The notes under the pieces were generated by a model that worked only from the letters and a program-made list of their open reading frames with translations, did not search any database and was not told where the DNA came from. 64,000 bases of DNA, taken from NCBI RefSeq assembly GCF_001673315.1, contig NZ_LZLQ01000059.1, positions 1 through 64,000 on the forward strand, written 5' to 3'. Positions 22,441 through 29,699 of the stretch are shown piece after piece. Source of the stretch: Mycobacterium asiaticum. GTDB taxonomy: Bacteria > Actinomycetota > Actinomycetes > Mycobacteriales > Mycobacteriaceae. The stretch's first letter is position 1; each line of letters starts with the position of its first letter. The position numbers were made by a program, and so were the translations under genes.

Positions 22441-22875
22441 TTAGGGGTCGAGTTGGGCGGGGGCGAGTCGGCACCCGGCGGCTTGGGCTCCGGCGTGCAG
22501 GCGTCGGTCCCAAACGGCGACGATCAGGCCGGGTTCGCCGACTGCCAACGCGCTGGCCAGATGGACAGCGTCGGCTTCGCGCAAGGCATGGGCGCGGGCG
22601 AGGCGGCCGGCGTGCTGTTCAACCGTGGCGGTGAGTTCGATTGGGCGGGTGGCGGCCCAGAAGTCCTCCCAGTCACGCTCGGCGTCGGCGAGCTCGGATT
22701 CGGTTAGGTCGTGATTGCGGGCTGCTGCAGCGAGTGCGGCGCGGACTTCGGGGTAGGCCAGGCGGCTGGACAATGCGGCGTCGCAGCCGTCCCACAGCGC
22801 GGATGCCAGCGAGCTTCCTGTCTCGGTGGTGAGAAGTTTAACGAAGGCGCTGGCGTCGAAGTAGACGAGCGGCAC
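22441..22875 (-). CDS. vapC: VapC toxin, PIN-domain ribonuclease
   Basis: This is a type II toxin of the VapC family, a magnesium-dependent PIN-domain endoribonuclease. The 144-residue protein has the expected acidic residues: Asp7 (in VYFDASA), Glu43 (YPEVRAAL), Asp102 (READAVHLASAL) and Asp123 (VWDRRLH). The start is GTG at 22,875, three bases after the stop of the vapB fragment, the usual antitoxin-toxin arrangement. All catalytic residues appear intact although the antitoxin gene upstream is interrupted. Confidence 0.92.
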   Translation of the reverse strand: MPLVYFDASAFVKLLTTETGSSLASALWDGCDAALSSRLAYPEVRAALAAAARNHDLTESELADAERDWEDFWAATRPIELTATVEQHAGRLARAHALREADAVHLASALAVGEPGLIVAVWDRRLHAGAQAAGCRLAPAQLDP

Positions 22876-22878
22876 CGG

Positions 22879-23055
22879 TCAGCGCCGCTGGTCGCTGACC
22901 TGGTCAGACACCGGCCGCCGCGGTCGGGGCCGGGACCGTCCCGCAGCGACGGGCCGCTGCGCGGTGGCCCTGGCAATCACGCCTTCGGCCGTGAGACGCT
23001 CCAAGGTGCCTGCGCTGTCCAGCGCAGCGAGTCGCGCGACCGGAATCCCGCGGTC
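22879..23055 (-). pseudogene. vapB: VapB antitoxin, C-terminal part (split by IS)
   Basis: Reading leftwards from 23,055, 58 codons (starting DRGIPVARLAALD) and a TGA encode the C-terminal, toxin-binding part of a Phd/VapB-like antitoxin. The N-terminal 29 codons lie 5.3 kb away at 28,354-28,440. The two parts share the 3-base sequence GTC (plus strand) at the IS junctions. Joining them through that shared codon gives an antitoxin of about 86 residues with the continuous segment VVITDRGIPVARL typical of the family. Confidence 0.9.
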
Positions 23056-23106
23056 TGACCCGTCCCGGCGTTTCCGGAGACTCCCGATCTTGGGAGGATC
23101 TGAGTT

Positions 23107-23403
23107 ATGGGACGTGTCAGCAAGTACCCTGAGGAGCTTCGTGAGCGGGCGGTGCGCATGGTCGCTGAGGTGCGCCCGCAGTACCCGTCGCAGTGGGCGG
23201 CGATCACCGCGGTTGCCGGGATGTTGGGGATCGGCACCCCGGAGACGTTGCGGACCTGGATCCAACGCTCGGAAGTCGATGCCGGGCAGCGTCCGGGTGT
23301 GACGACACAGATGGCCGAGGAGAATAAGGCGCTGCGTAGGGAGATCGCCGAGTTGCGTCGGGCCAATGTTATCTTGGGCCGGATGGGCTGTTTGGCAGCG
23401 TGA
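23107..23403 (+). pseudogene. IS3-family OrfA, 5' part
   Basis: This is the helix-turn-helix OrfA of an IS3-family element. It begins MGRVSKYPEELRERAVRMV and carries a leucine-zipper-like region (AEENKALRREIAELRRAN). True OrfA sequence ends at about 23,367, where the Tn554-like element begins; the last dozen codons to the TGA at 23,401-23,403 come from the inserted element. The missing 21 C-terminal residues are at 27,287-27,352. Typical OrfA C-terminal residues are therefore replaced by a foreign tail (VILGRMGCLAA). Confidence 0.88.
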
Positions 23404-23827
23404 CCTGCGTGTTTGCGTCGTGGACGGTGTCCGTGACGGGGGTCGCGGTGATGCGGTTGGTGCGGAGTTGTCCGTGCAGGAGTGCGATCTGGTCACGTAG
23501 GTGACGGTTGTCGTTTTCGAGTTCGCGGATGCGTTCGTGGGCGAGGGTGAGGCGGTGGCGCAGCGATGCCTTGGAGCTGCGTTCGACTTGGGCGGCCGCT
23601 GGATCGGCCGGCTGGGGTGCAGCGGTCAGTTTGCGGAGTTGGTCGCGTAGTTCGGGTTGGGCATACAGCCATGAGCGGGAGACGCCGGCGTGGGCAGCGA
23701 TCTGGGTGACGGTGCGCTGTTGGCCGGTTTCGCCGAGTTCCTGTAGGGCTTTGTGGGCGCGTTGGAGGGTGTCGGCGTGGCGGCGTTGGGCAGCGGCGAT
23801 GAGGTGGTGGCTGTTGTCAGGGCGCAT
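23369..23827 (-). CDS. TnpC-like (DUF6262-type) transposition accessory protein
   Basis: This 152-residue protein resembles the small third protein of Tn554-type elements (DUF6262-like). It has a helix-turn-helix-like middle (TVTQIAAHAGVSRSWLYAQPELRDQL, about 39-64) and a coiled coil (about 95-125, HERIRELENDNRHLRDQIA). Such proteins help orient or stimulate the two recombinases. Its start overlaps the TnpB-like stop by 11 bp. Its TAA stop lies at the very left end of the element (23,369-23,371), so the element ends exactly with the gene. Confidence 0.75.
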   Translation of the reverse strand: MRPDNSHHLIAAAQRRHADTLQRAHKALQELGETGQQRTVTQIAAHAGVSRSWLYAQPELRDQLRKLTAAPQPADPAAAQVERSSKASLRHRLTLAHERIRELENDNRHLRDQIALLHGQLRTNRITATPVTDTVHDANTQVTLPNSPSGPR

Positions 23828-26072
23828 CGGATGAGTCCTTCCCGCAGCATGTTTGGCTGTCCGCTGTGGCGCATGGGCAGTCGTGTTGCTCGGCGTTGAG
23901 GGTTGTGATGATGGTGAGCAGGTTGGTTTCGACGGTGCGGTTCATCTCGGCCAGGCGGGTGTGGCCGTCGGATTCGGCGCGGGCGATCAATGCGCGGGTG
24001 TCCTCGAGCTGCTTGCGGTGCTGGGGCAGGAATTCGGCGGTCGTGACGAACAGTGGGCAGGTCAGACACGCGTTGGAGTGCGGGCACGATTTCTGCAGCG
24101 GCAGCCCGCAGTAGCCGTTGGGTAGCGTCATTGTCGCGCGGGCAAGGTTCTGCTTCATCCACTCACCATCGGCGAGCGGTCCGTCGATCGTGGTGTCGAC
24201 GGGCTCACCGCGGATGTTGATCTTCTGGGCGCGTTCCCACTGTTGGCGGACGGTGCTGTCGGCCAGGCGGGCATACACCGCGGTCATGGTGTGGCTGGTG
24301 TGGTCGAGCAGCCGACGGACCACTTCTTGTGGCACGTCATGGTTTATCCACCGGGTCGCCGCGGTGTGGCGGAACTGGTGCGCGGTGACATGGACTGGCT
24401 GGCCGAGTTCGTCTGTGACACCGCAGGTTTGCAGCCACTGGCCGAGTTGGAGGTGGAATGTCGCGGTCGGGATTGGCAGGTGCCCGTCGGGGTTGGCGCT
24501 GCCGCGCGGCAACAGCACGCCAGTGGTGGGGAACCGGGTCCGGGTGCGCGCCTGTTGCGCCTCGATCATGGTGGCTAGTTCGTCGTCAATGGGCACCACC
24601 GCCTCGCGGCGCATCTTGTGGTTGCGGTAGCGCAGATAGACCGCGCTCTGCGGGTCGCGGATCAAACAGTCCAACGCCAACCGGGTGGCATCCCCGATGC
24701 GCAGTCCGGTGCGGATGAGGATCTCTACGAGCAGCCGGATCCGCGGGTCGCTGATCCGATTGAGGTTGGCCGGGCTTTCCAGCTGGCCCATGACGAATTC
24801 GGGAATCGCCCGCGGTGCTGGTGTCTCGTCGCGGCGGGGTTGGTCGCTGGGATAGAGCTGCGCCTCTGCGGGGAGCGACGCCCACCGCTGCTGACGCACG
24901 GCGTGCAGGAAGCCGGTCACAGCGCCGATGTCGGTGCTGCGGGTCTTGGGGTGCGCCATCTCGACGGCCAACCGGGCCAAGTAGACCTCCAGCGCCGCCC
25001 GGTCCAGCGTCCCCGGCCCGGCTGAGTTCGCCAACCCGGGCGTGAACTGCGAGAAGCGGACGAGCGCAATACGGTCCTTGCGCAGCTGGCCCAGCCCGAT
25101 CCCGCACGACATCCGCCAGCGGCACCACCGCTTGGCCAGATCCCGCAGCCATAGTGGTTGCACCGCAGTGAAATCCAGGCGGGCACCGTAATGGCCGGCG
25201 ACTCCGAGGCGACGCAGCAGCCACACGTCACGTTGGTATTCGCTGTCCCAGCCTGCTCCCTCACGCAGGTCGAGCAGGCACTCGATGGCATAGCCCAAGA
25301 ACGCCCGCGGCGTGTTCACCGCCGCAGCAGCCGGTAGCCCGGCCAGCCATTCGGTCAGCGGACGCTCCAACAGCGACTGTGCGCCGCTAGCGACCAGATG
25401 ATCCAGCAGCGGCTTGACCGAGCGGGGCATGGTGCGGGTCCGGTTGGCATCGACCCGGCACTGCAGTGCGTAGCCGATCTCCAGCCGCAGCCCCGCCGGC
25501 AGCGCCCGCAAGTCAAAACGGTCCTCGCCGTAGCTGGCGCAGTACGCGATGAACGCGGCGGTCGGCGGACGGCCCCGCTGCCGCCACCGAGTGTGATGCG
25601 ACCGGCACCAGCCCCCGTCCAGCTCCGCCCACAACACGCACCCCGGCAGTGCGCACTCCGGGGTTGACACTTCGGCAAGCACCGACTGCCACTGATCCAG
25701 CGGTGGCCGCCCGCACTTGTCCCAGGCGTGGGAATGCCGGTAGCACAACCGATATCGGTGCTGACCAAACCCGCACTCGCCCACCAGGCAGGGTTGCAGC
25801 GGTCGATGACCCATCACCGCGGGATCTGCGGTCGCGACCCACCCCTGACGCTGTGGGCGACCGGCCTGTTTCCAACGGCGCAAATGGGCCAGACACAGCC
25901 CGGCGTATCGGCTCGAGTGCACACACCCGGGCACCGCACACCCGGGCGACCCGAGGATCGGATGACCCACCGCGGGCACCAACACCTCCACCCGGAATTC
26001 CGGACGCACCAGCGCATCCAGGCGCTCGGCCAGCGTCGGCACGGGTGAGCCGGCCAGCGCCTCGATGCTCAC
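23817..26072 (-). CDS. TnpB-like large tyrosine recombinase
   Basis: This protein of about 751 residues carries a C-terminal tyrosine-recombinase catalytic domain. Visible active-site pieces are RTGLRIGDA (Arg), HQFRHTAATRW (His-x-x-Arg) and LLDHTSHTMTAVYARL (His and the Tyr nucleophile). The N-terminal third has several Cys/His pairs (GCAVPGCVH, CLAHLRRW, CGFGQHRYRLCYRH), suggesting zinc-binding modules. A cysteine-rich tail (CPHSNACLTCP) follows the catalytic domain. GTG at 26,072 overlaps the upstream recombinase stop by 4 bp; the frame is also open to 26,099. In Tn554 the equivalent gene works together with TnpA and TnpC. Confidence 0.85.
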   Translation of the reverse strand: MSIEALAGSPVPTLAERLDALVRPEFRVEVLVPAVGHPILGSPGCAVPGCVHSSRYAGLCLAHLRRWKQAGRPQRQGWVATADPAVMGHRPLQPCLVGECGFGQHRYRLCYRHSHAWDKCGRPPLDQWQSVLAEVSTPECALPGCVLWAELDGGWCRSHHTRWRQRGRPPTAAFIAYCASYGEDRFDLRALPAGLRLEIGYALQCRVDANRTRTMPRSVKPLLDHLVASGAQSLLERPLTEWLAGLPAAAAVNTPRAFLGYAIECLLDLREGAGWDSEYQRDVWLLRRLGVAGHYGARLDFTAVQPLWLRDLAKRWCRWRMSCGIGLGQLRKDRIALVRFSQFTPGLANSAGPGTLDRAALEVYLARLAVEMAHPKTRSTDIGAVTGFLHAVRQQRWASLPAEAQLYPSDQPRRDETPAPRAIPEFVMGQLESPANLNRISDPRIRLLVEILIRTGLRIGDATRLALDCLIRDPQSAVYLRYRNHKMRREAVVPIDDELATMIEAQQARTRTRFPTTGVLLPRGSANPDGHLPIPTATFHLQLGQWLQTCGVTDELGQPVHVTAHQFRHTAATRWINHDVPQEVVRRLLDHTSHTMTAVYARLADSTVRQQWERAQKINIRGEPVDTTIDGPLADGEWMKQNLARATMTLPNGYCGLPLQKSCPHSNACLTCPLFVTTAEFLPQHRKQLEDTRALIARAESDGHTRLAEMNRTVETNLLTIITTLNAEQHDCPCATADSQTCCGKDSSDAP

Positions 26073-27214
26073 CGCGGTCCATCCTGATCTGCCAGCCAAC
26101 CCGCGGCCACCAAGGCGCGGCGAGCGTCTTCGACCTTCAAATGCGCATATGCGTCGCCGGTCGTGGCGATCGACGAGTGACCCAACAGGTGGGCCAGCAC
26201 CTCCACGGCCACCCCGCGACGCAACAACTCCGTGGCATACGAGTGACGAAAAGTATGCGGCCCGAACGTGATTGCGGTCCGCTCCCGAATCCGGCAGACC
26301 AGATCATAGACACTGGGATAGGTCATCGGATGCCCGATCGGGCCCGACCACAGGTTGACGAACACGTAGTCGCTGTCCAGATCGCCGTACTCGGTGTGCA
26401 GGTAATCGGCATAGAGCCGGATCACTCCGGCCGGCACCGGTACCCGCCGACCACCCACCCCCTTGGCCCGCGCCCCGTTCGCGTTCCGTCGCGGCACCAC
26501 CGACATCAACCGGGCCGCGGCGTCGATATCGCTGTGCCGCAACCCCAACGCCTCACCAATCCGTAACCCCGACGCAGCCAGCACAGAAAACAGGAACTGG
26601 TCCCGCAGCCGATCACAGGCCGCCACGATCGTTGCGATCTGCTCAGCATCCAAAGTGTCGGGGATGCGCCGCTCGGCTCGTAACCGAATCCGCCTGCTGC
26701 GTTCCGGTCGAGATCCCAAGTGCGCCAACAGCGGCCGCCACGATCCACCACGCGTCCCGCGCCGCTGCCAGGTTGTCAGCAGATCGCCCAAGTCCACCCC
26801 GTGGCGTTGATGAAACTCGTAGAACGCTGAGATCGCCGATAACTTCCGGTTCACCGTCGCCTCCGCGCAGACGCTCTCCACCGTCGGCAGCGCCGCGACG
26901 TTACCCAGCCGTGCGCTCGCCGGCAGCCGCAGCCACGCCACGAACCGGCCCACGTCCTCCAGTCGCACCTGCGACCACACCAGGCCACGCTGATCGAGGA
27001 ACTCGAACCAGTCCCGCAGATCATGCGCGTACGCCTTGACCGTGTTCGGTGACCGCTCAACTGCATGCAGATGCGATAAGAACCCCTCGGCCGGTTCGAC
27101 CACCACGAAATCCCGATCGACCAGCGTCCACGACTGACGATCACCGAACGGCATCACCACCGGCTGCACCCGCAACCCAGGACCCGTCATAGACACCGAA
27201 GATAACCAGTCCAC
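26069..27214 (-). CDS. TnpA-like tyrosine recombinase (site-specific integrase)
   Basis: This 381-residue protein is a complete phage-integrase-family recombinase. It has an N-terminal SAM-like DNA-binding domain (AYAHDLRDWFEFLDQRG) and the catalytic pieces ASGLRIGEALGLR (Arg), HTFRHSYATELL (His-x-x-Arg) and LLGHSSIATTGDAYAHL (His and Tyr). It is the promoter-proximal gene of the three-gene set and overlaps the next by 4 bp. The 70 bases from its start to the right end of the element (27,215-27,285) may hold its promoter. Confidence 0.88.
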   Translation of the reverse strand: MDWLSSVSMTGPGLRVQPVVMPFGDRQSWTLVDRDFVVVEPAEGFLSHLHAVERSPNTVKAYAHDLRDWFEFLDQRGLVWSQVRLEDVGRFVAWLRLPASARLGNVAALPTVESVCAEATVNRKLSAISAFYEFHQRHGVDLGDLLTTWQRRGTRGGSWRPLLAHLGSRPERSRRIRLRAERRIPDTLDAEQIATIVAACDRLRDQFLFSVLAASGLRIGEALGLRHSDIDAAARLMSVVPRRNANGARAKGVGGRRVPVPAGVIRLYADYLHTEYGDLDSDYVFVNLWSGPIGHPMTYPSVYDLVCRIRERTAITFGPHTFRHSYATELLRRGVAVEVLAHLLGHSSIATTGDAYAHLKVEDARRALVAAGWLADQDGPR

Positions 27215-27286
27215 AAAGCATTTCCCGGCACTTTGAACCGTGTGTCGCTTACATCGTGGACGGTCTGCTCAGGGCCTCAGATAACC

Positions 27287-27352
27287 AATGAGATCTTGAA
27301 AGCAGCGGCGATTTTCTTCGGGGCCGAGCTCGACCGGCCCGGGAGACGGTGA
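27287..27352 (+). pseudogene. IS3-family OrfA, 3' end
   Basis: Twenty-one codons and a TGA (27,350-27,352) continue OrfA from the right junction of the Tn554-like element, starting NEILKAAAIFFGAELDRPG. This sequence is the usual C-terminus of IS3-family OrfA and joins in frame with the part ending at about 23,367. It overlaps the start of orfB by 4 bp, as is normal for these elements. Confidence 0.85.
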
Positions 27353-28314
27353 TCCGGTTCATCGCCGAACACAAGGACCACCAGGTGGCCGGCCCCGATG
27401 GTGGGGCTGGGCTGCGTTGGGGTGTCGAGCCCATGTGCGCCGTGCTGTCCGAGCATGGTGTGTCGATCAGTCCGTCAACTTATTACGAGTGGATGTCCAA
27501 GACTCCGACGCGTCGCCAACTGCGTGATGCCGAGGTGGTCGAGATCATCACGGCAGCAAGGGAAGACAAGAAAAACGGGCGGTTCGTCCAAACGTTGGGG
27601 TCACGCAAGTTGTGGATCTGGCTACGCGGCCAGGGCCACGATGTCGCCCGCTGCACGGTGGAGCGGATTATGCGCGAGCAGGGGTGGGAGGGTGCGCGCT
27701 ACGGGGCCAAGCACAAGACCACCATCGCCGACGAAAACCATGTCAGATATCCAGATCTGGTGGACCGACGTTTCTACGCGTGCGCACCAAATCGGTTGTG
27801 GGTAGCTGACTTTACCTATGTGTGGACATGGCTGGGATTCGTCTACGTGGCCTTCGTCATCGACGCCTACAGCCGCCGAATCGTCGGCTGGCGCGCGGCC
27901 CGATCCATGACCACCGACCTGGTCCTCGACGCCGTTGAACACTCCTTCTTCACCCGCGCCCAGGAAGGCACCACCACCTTGCGCGGGCTGATAGCGCACA
28001 GCGACGCGGGAAGTCAATACACCTCGGTGGCGTTCACCCAACGGCTTATCGACGAAGGGGCAGACCCCTCGGTTGGCACGGTCGGTGACGCCCTGGACAA
28101 CGCATTGGCCGAGACCACCATCGGGTCTTTCAAGAACGAAGTCATCCGCCGGCAAGGCCCCTGGCGCGACGTCAACCAGGTCGAGCTGGCCACCGCCCAA
28201 TGGGTGGTGTGGTTCAACACCGAACGCCCGCACGAGTACCTCGACGACTTCACCCCCGAGGCCGTCGAGAAACTCCACTACGATCACAGACGCACCCCAC
28301 CAAAGGCAGGGTGA
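27349..28314 (+). CDS. IS3-family OrfB, DDE integrase-type transposase subunit
   Basis: The 321-residue product has the rve-type DDE catalytic core: Asp154 (WVADFTYVW), Asp219 (AHSDAGSQYTS) and Glu255 (NALAETTIGSFKNE). The second Asp and the Glu are 35 residues apart, as expected. An HTH_21-like region precedes the core. In an intact IS3 element a -1 frameshift fuses OrfA and OrfB into the active transposase. Here OrfA is broken, so the element should not move by itself unless the inner insertion excises. Confidence 0.92.
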   Translation: MIRFIAEHKDHQVAGPDGGAGLRWGVEPMCAVLSEHGVSISPSTYYEWMSKTPTRRQLRDAEVVEIITAAREDKKNGRFVQTLGSRKLWIWLRGQGHDVARCTVERIMREQGWEGARYGAKHKTTIADENHVRYPDLVDRRFYACAPNRLWVADFTYVWTWLGFVYVAFVIDAYSRRIVGWRAARSMTTDLVLDAVEHSFFTRAQEGTTTLRGLIAHSDAGSQYTSVAFTQRLIDEGADPSVGTVGDALDNALAETTIGSFKNEVIRRQGPWRDVNQVELATAQWVVWFNTERPHEYLDDFTPEAVEKLHYDHRRTPPKAG

Positions 28315-28353
28315 TTCAACGAACGCAGTCTCCGGACTCACCGGGACGGGTCA

Positions 28354-28440
28354 GTCGGTGATGACGACCTCATCACCAGCCCGAACTCGATCGAGCCAAT
28401 CGCTAAGGTGCGCGCGCAACTCGGTCACGGATACCTCCAC
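28354..28440 (-). pseudogene. vapB: VapB antitoxin, N-terminal part (split by IS)
   Basis: Reading leftwards from GTG at 28,440, 29 codons (MEVSVTELRAHLSDWLDRV and on to VVITD) encode the N-terminal DNA-binding part of a Phd/YefM-type antitoxin. The reading frame enters the right end of the IS3 element at 28,353 and is cut off. The rest is at 22,879-23,055. The promoter-side fragment would keep any autorepressor function only if the truncated product is stable. Confidence 0.88.
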
Positions 28441-28478
28441 ACCGTGAACTGTACACTCGCTGAACCGTGATTTGTACA
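28441..28478 (-). promoter_or_regulatory. Direct repeats upstream of vapB, likely operator
   Basis: ACCGTGAACTGTACA (28,441-28,455) and ACCGTGATTTGTACA (28,464-28,478) match at 13 of 15 positions and are 23 bp apart, about two helical turns. They lie immediately upstream of the vapB start. Toxin-antitoxin operons are usually autorepressed through such paired sites, so this is a likely VapB/VapBC operator. The IS insertion now separates it from vapC by 5.5 kb. Confidence 0.55.
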
Positions 28479-29120
28479 TGTCACTTCTGAGTGTGGCAAC
28501 GACGACCTGAGAGATTGACCCGCGCAAGCCGGAGGCGAGGTGGCAACGGGCCGGTACACCGATTCGTCCGCGGTGCTGGCGACGCCGAGACGGTCGATAT
28601 TATGGTGGCTGGTGGCCTTCCGTCCAAGCTGCATCCGAAGGTGTTGCGGCGGAAGGTGTTTGCCGTCCCCGGTGGGACTTCGGCGCGGCTGGCGTTCGTG
28701 GTCAGCTGTATGAAGACGGCAGCGCCTCGGTGTCGGACGCCGGGTCTAGCTTGCAGCAGCGGGCTCTTGAATTCTCTGCGTGAGGTGCTGTGTGCGGTGA
28801 CTGCCGACGATCGCCTTCATTGGCGTTCTGTTGCCAGCGACCCGATTGAACGACTCTCCCAGTAGTAACAGTTGGCCTGAGTCGCGAAGAACCTCGACAT
28901 CCCTTGGATCGTATTCGTATGACGGAGCGTGCTTCAAGCTGGTGTAGGCGTCCCAGAACAGTTGGCTCCACATGTCCAGTTGGTGGCATTACCCCGAGAC
29001 CGTGGCTAAGAGACCGAAATCACAACTACCCGTTTGAAATTCAATAGCCCACAACTGACTAGGAACATAAGGGGTAACCGAGCTTCAACTTGGGTGCGAT
29101 TGCTGAACAACCGTTTTTAC
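28479..29120. other. Stretch without a gene I can support
   Basis: About 640 bases between the vapB operator and the carboxymuconolactone decarboxylase-like gene. A minus-strand frame at 28,746-28,973 could encode 75 residues beginning MWSQLFWDAYTSLKHAPSY, with plausible composition but no recognised family and no clear ribosome binding site. A plus-strand frame at 28,491-28,865 looks like a shadow. This may be a decayed remnant. Confidence 0.4.
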
Positions 29121-29699
29121 TCAATCGTCACGTCGAGGGGCTCGCCCATCGGGCGGCCAGGAGTCGGTACCCGACTCAAGCGGAATATTCAAGGATCGAA
29201 GCAGGATCGAAAAGAGCCGCCAATTGGCGATCGCTCCGACAAGTTCGACCAAAACCGCGTGATCGCCATTGAATGCCTTGTGGCACGCGGCCCAGTTTTC
29301 CTCGGCAATGACCCCGTCACGTACCACATCATCGGTCGCCGCCAGGACCGCACGCTCGGCATGGCCCAGACGATTGGAACTCTGCCAGTCACGCACCGCC
29401 AGAAGGTCATCCGAAGCCACACCGAGCAGCGTCGCGATTCGCCAATGCTGTGTCCACTCATATACCGACCCCGTTACCCAGCCGATGCGCATGATGATCA
29501 ATTCGCGTAGCCGGGCGTCGAGCACACCGTTAAATAGCAGCGCCTCAAGCATTCCGTACAGGGCCACTGCGAGGCTCGGCTGGTGAAGTGCCACGCGAAA
29601 TACTGACAGTTCTGCCATCTCTGCGGGCAGCCCACACTCGGCAGCCCGCAGCCGGGCCTGCTCAAGGTCGAGCATCGGTACGCGTTCCGTTCTCGTCAC
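29121..29699 (-). CDS. Carboxymuconolactone decarboxylase/AhpD-fold protein
   Basis: This protein of about 192 residues belongs to the carboxymuconolactone decarboxylase-like family with the AhpD fold. It shows the helical core sequence LRELIIMRIGWVTGSVYEWTQH, with the conserved Glu and His region, but lacks the AhpD Cys-x-x-Cys redox pair, so peroxidase activity is not expected. GTG at 29,699 has AGAGGAAGG six bases upstream and overlaps the dehydrogenase gene by 38 bp. ATG at 29,675 is the alternative. It probably forms an operon with the two upstream genes on this strand. Confidence 0.82.
   Translation of the reverse strand: MTRTERVPMLDLEQARLRAAECGLPAEMAELSVFRVALHQPSLAVALYGMLEALLFNGVLDARLRELIIMRIGWVTGSVYEWTQHWRIATLLGVASDDLLAVRDWQSSNRLGHAERAVLAATDDVVRDGVIAEENWAACHKAFNGDHAVLVELVGAIANWRLFSILLRSLNIPLESGTDSWPPDGRAPRRDD

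Larger units (their letters stand above)
23368..27285 (-). mobile_element. Tn554-like element with three recombinase-associated genes
   Basis: About 3.9 kb inserted in the IS3 orfA. The ends carry short inverted sequences: GTTATCTTGGGCC at the left (23,368-23,380) and, on the other strand, GTTATCTGAGGCC at the right (27,273-27,285). CCAATG is present at both junctions (23,363-23,368 and 27,285-27,290), as expected for a short recombination core. Three overlapping minus-strand genes fill it in the order TnpA-like, TnpB-like, TnpC-like, the arrangement of Tn554-type transposons. No cargo gene is present. Confidence 0.8.
23056..28353 (+). mobile_element. IS3-family insertion sequence, interrupted by a second element
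   Basis: The ends are imperfect 27-bp inverted repeats (23,056-23,082 and 28,327-28,353; 24 of 27 positions match, both starting TGACCCGTCCCGG from the outside). They are flanked by a 3-bp direct repeat GTC (23,053-23,055 and 28,354-28,356). Inside are orfA, in two pieces, and orfB on the plus strand. Without the 3.9-kb internal insertion the element would be about 1.38 kb, a normal IS3-family size. It sits in the vapB antitoxin gene. Confidence 0.9.

Noticed and set aside
28491-28865. Plus-strand 124-codon frame
   Set aside because: Composition is irregular, there is no family similarity and no ribosome binding site; the opposite strand has equally weak candidates.
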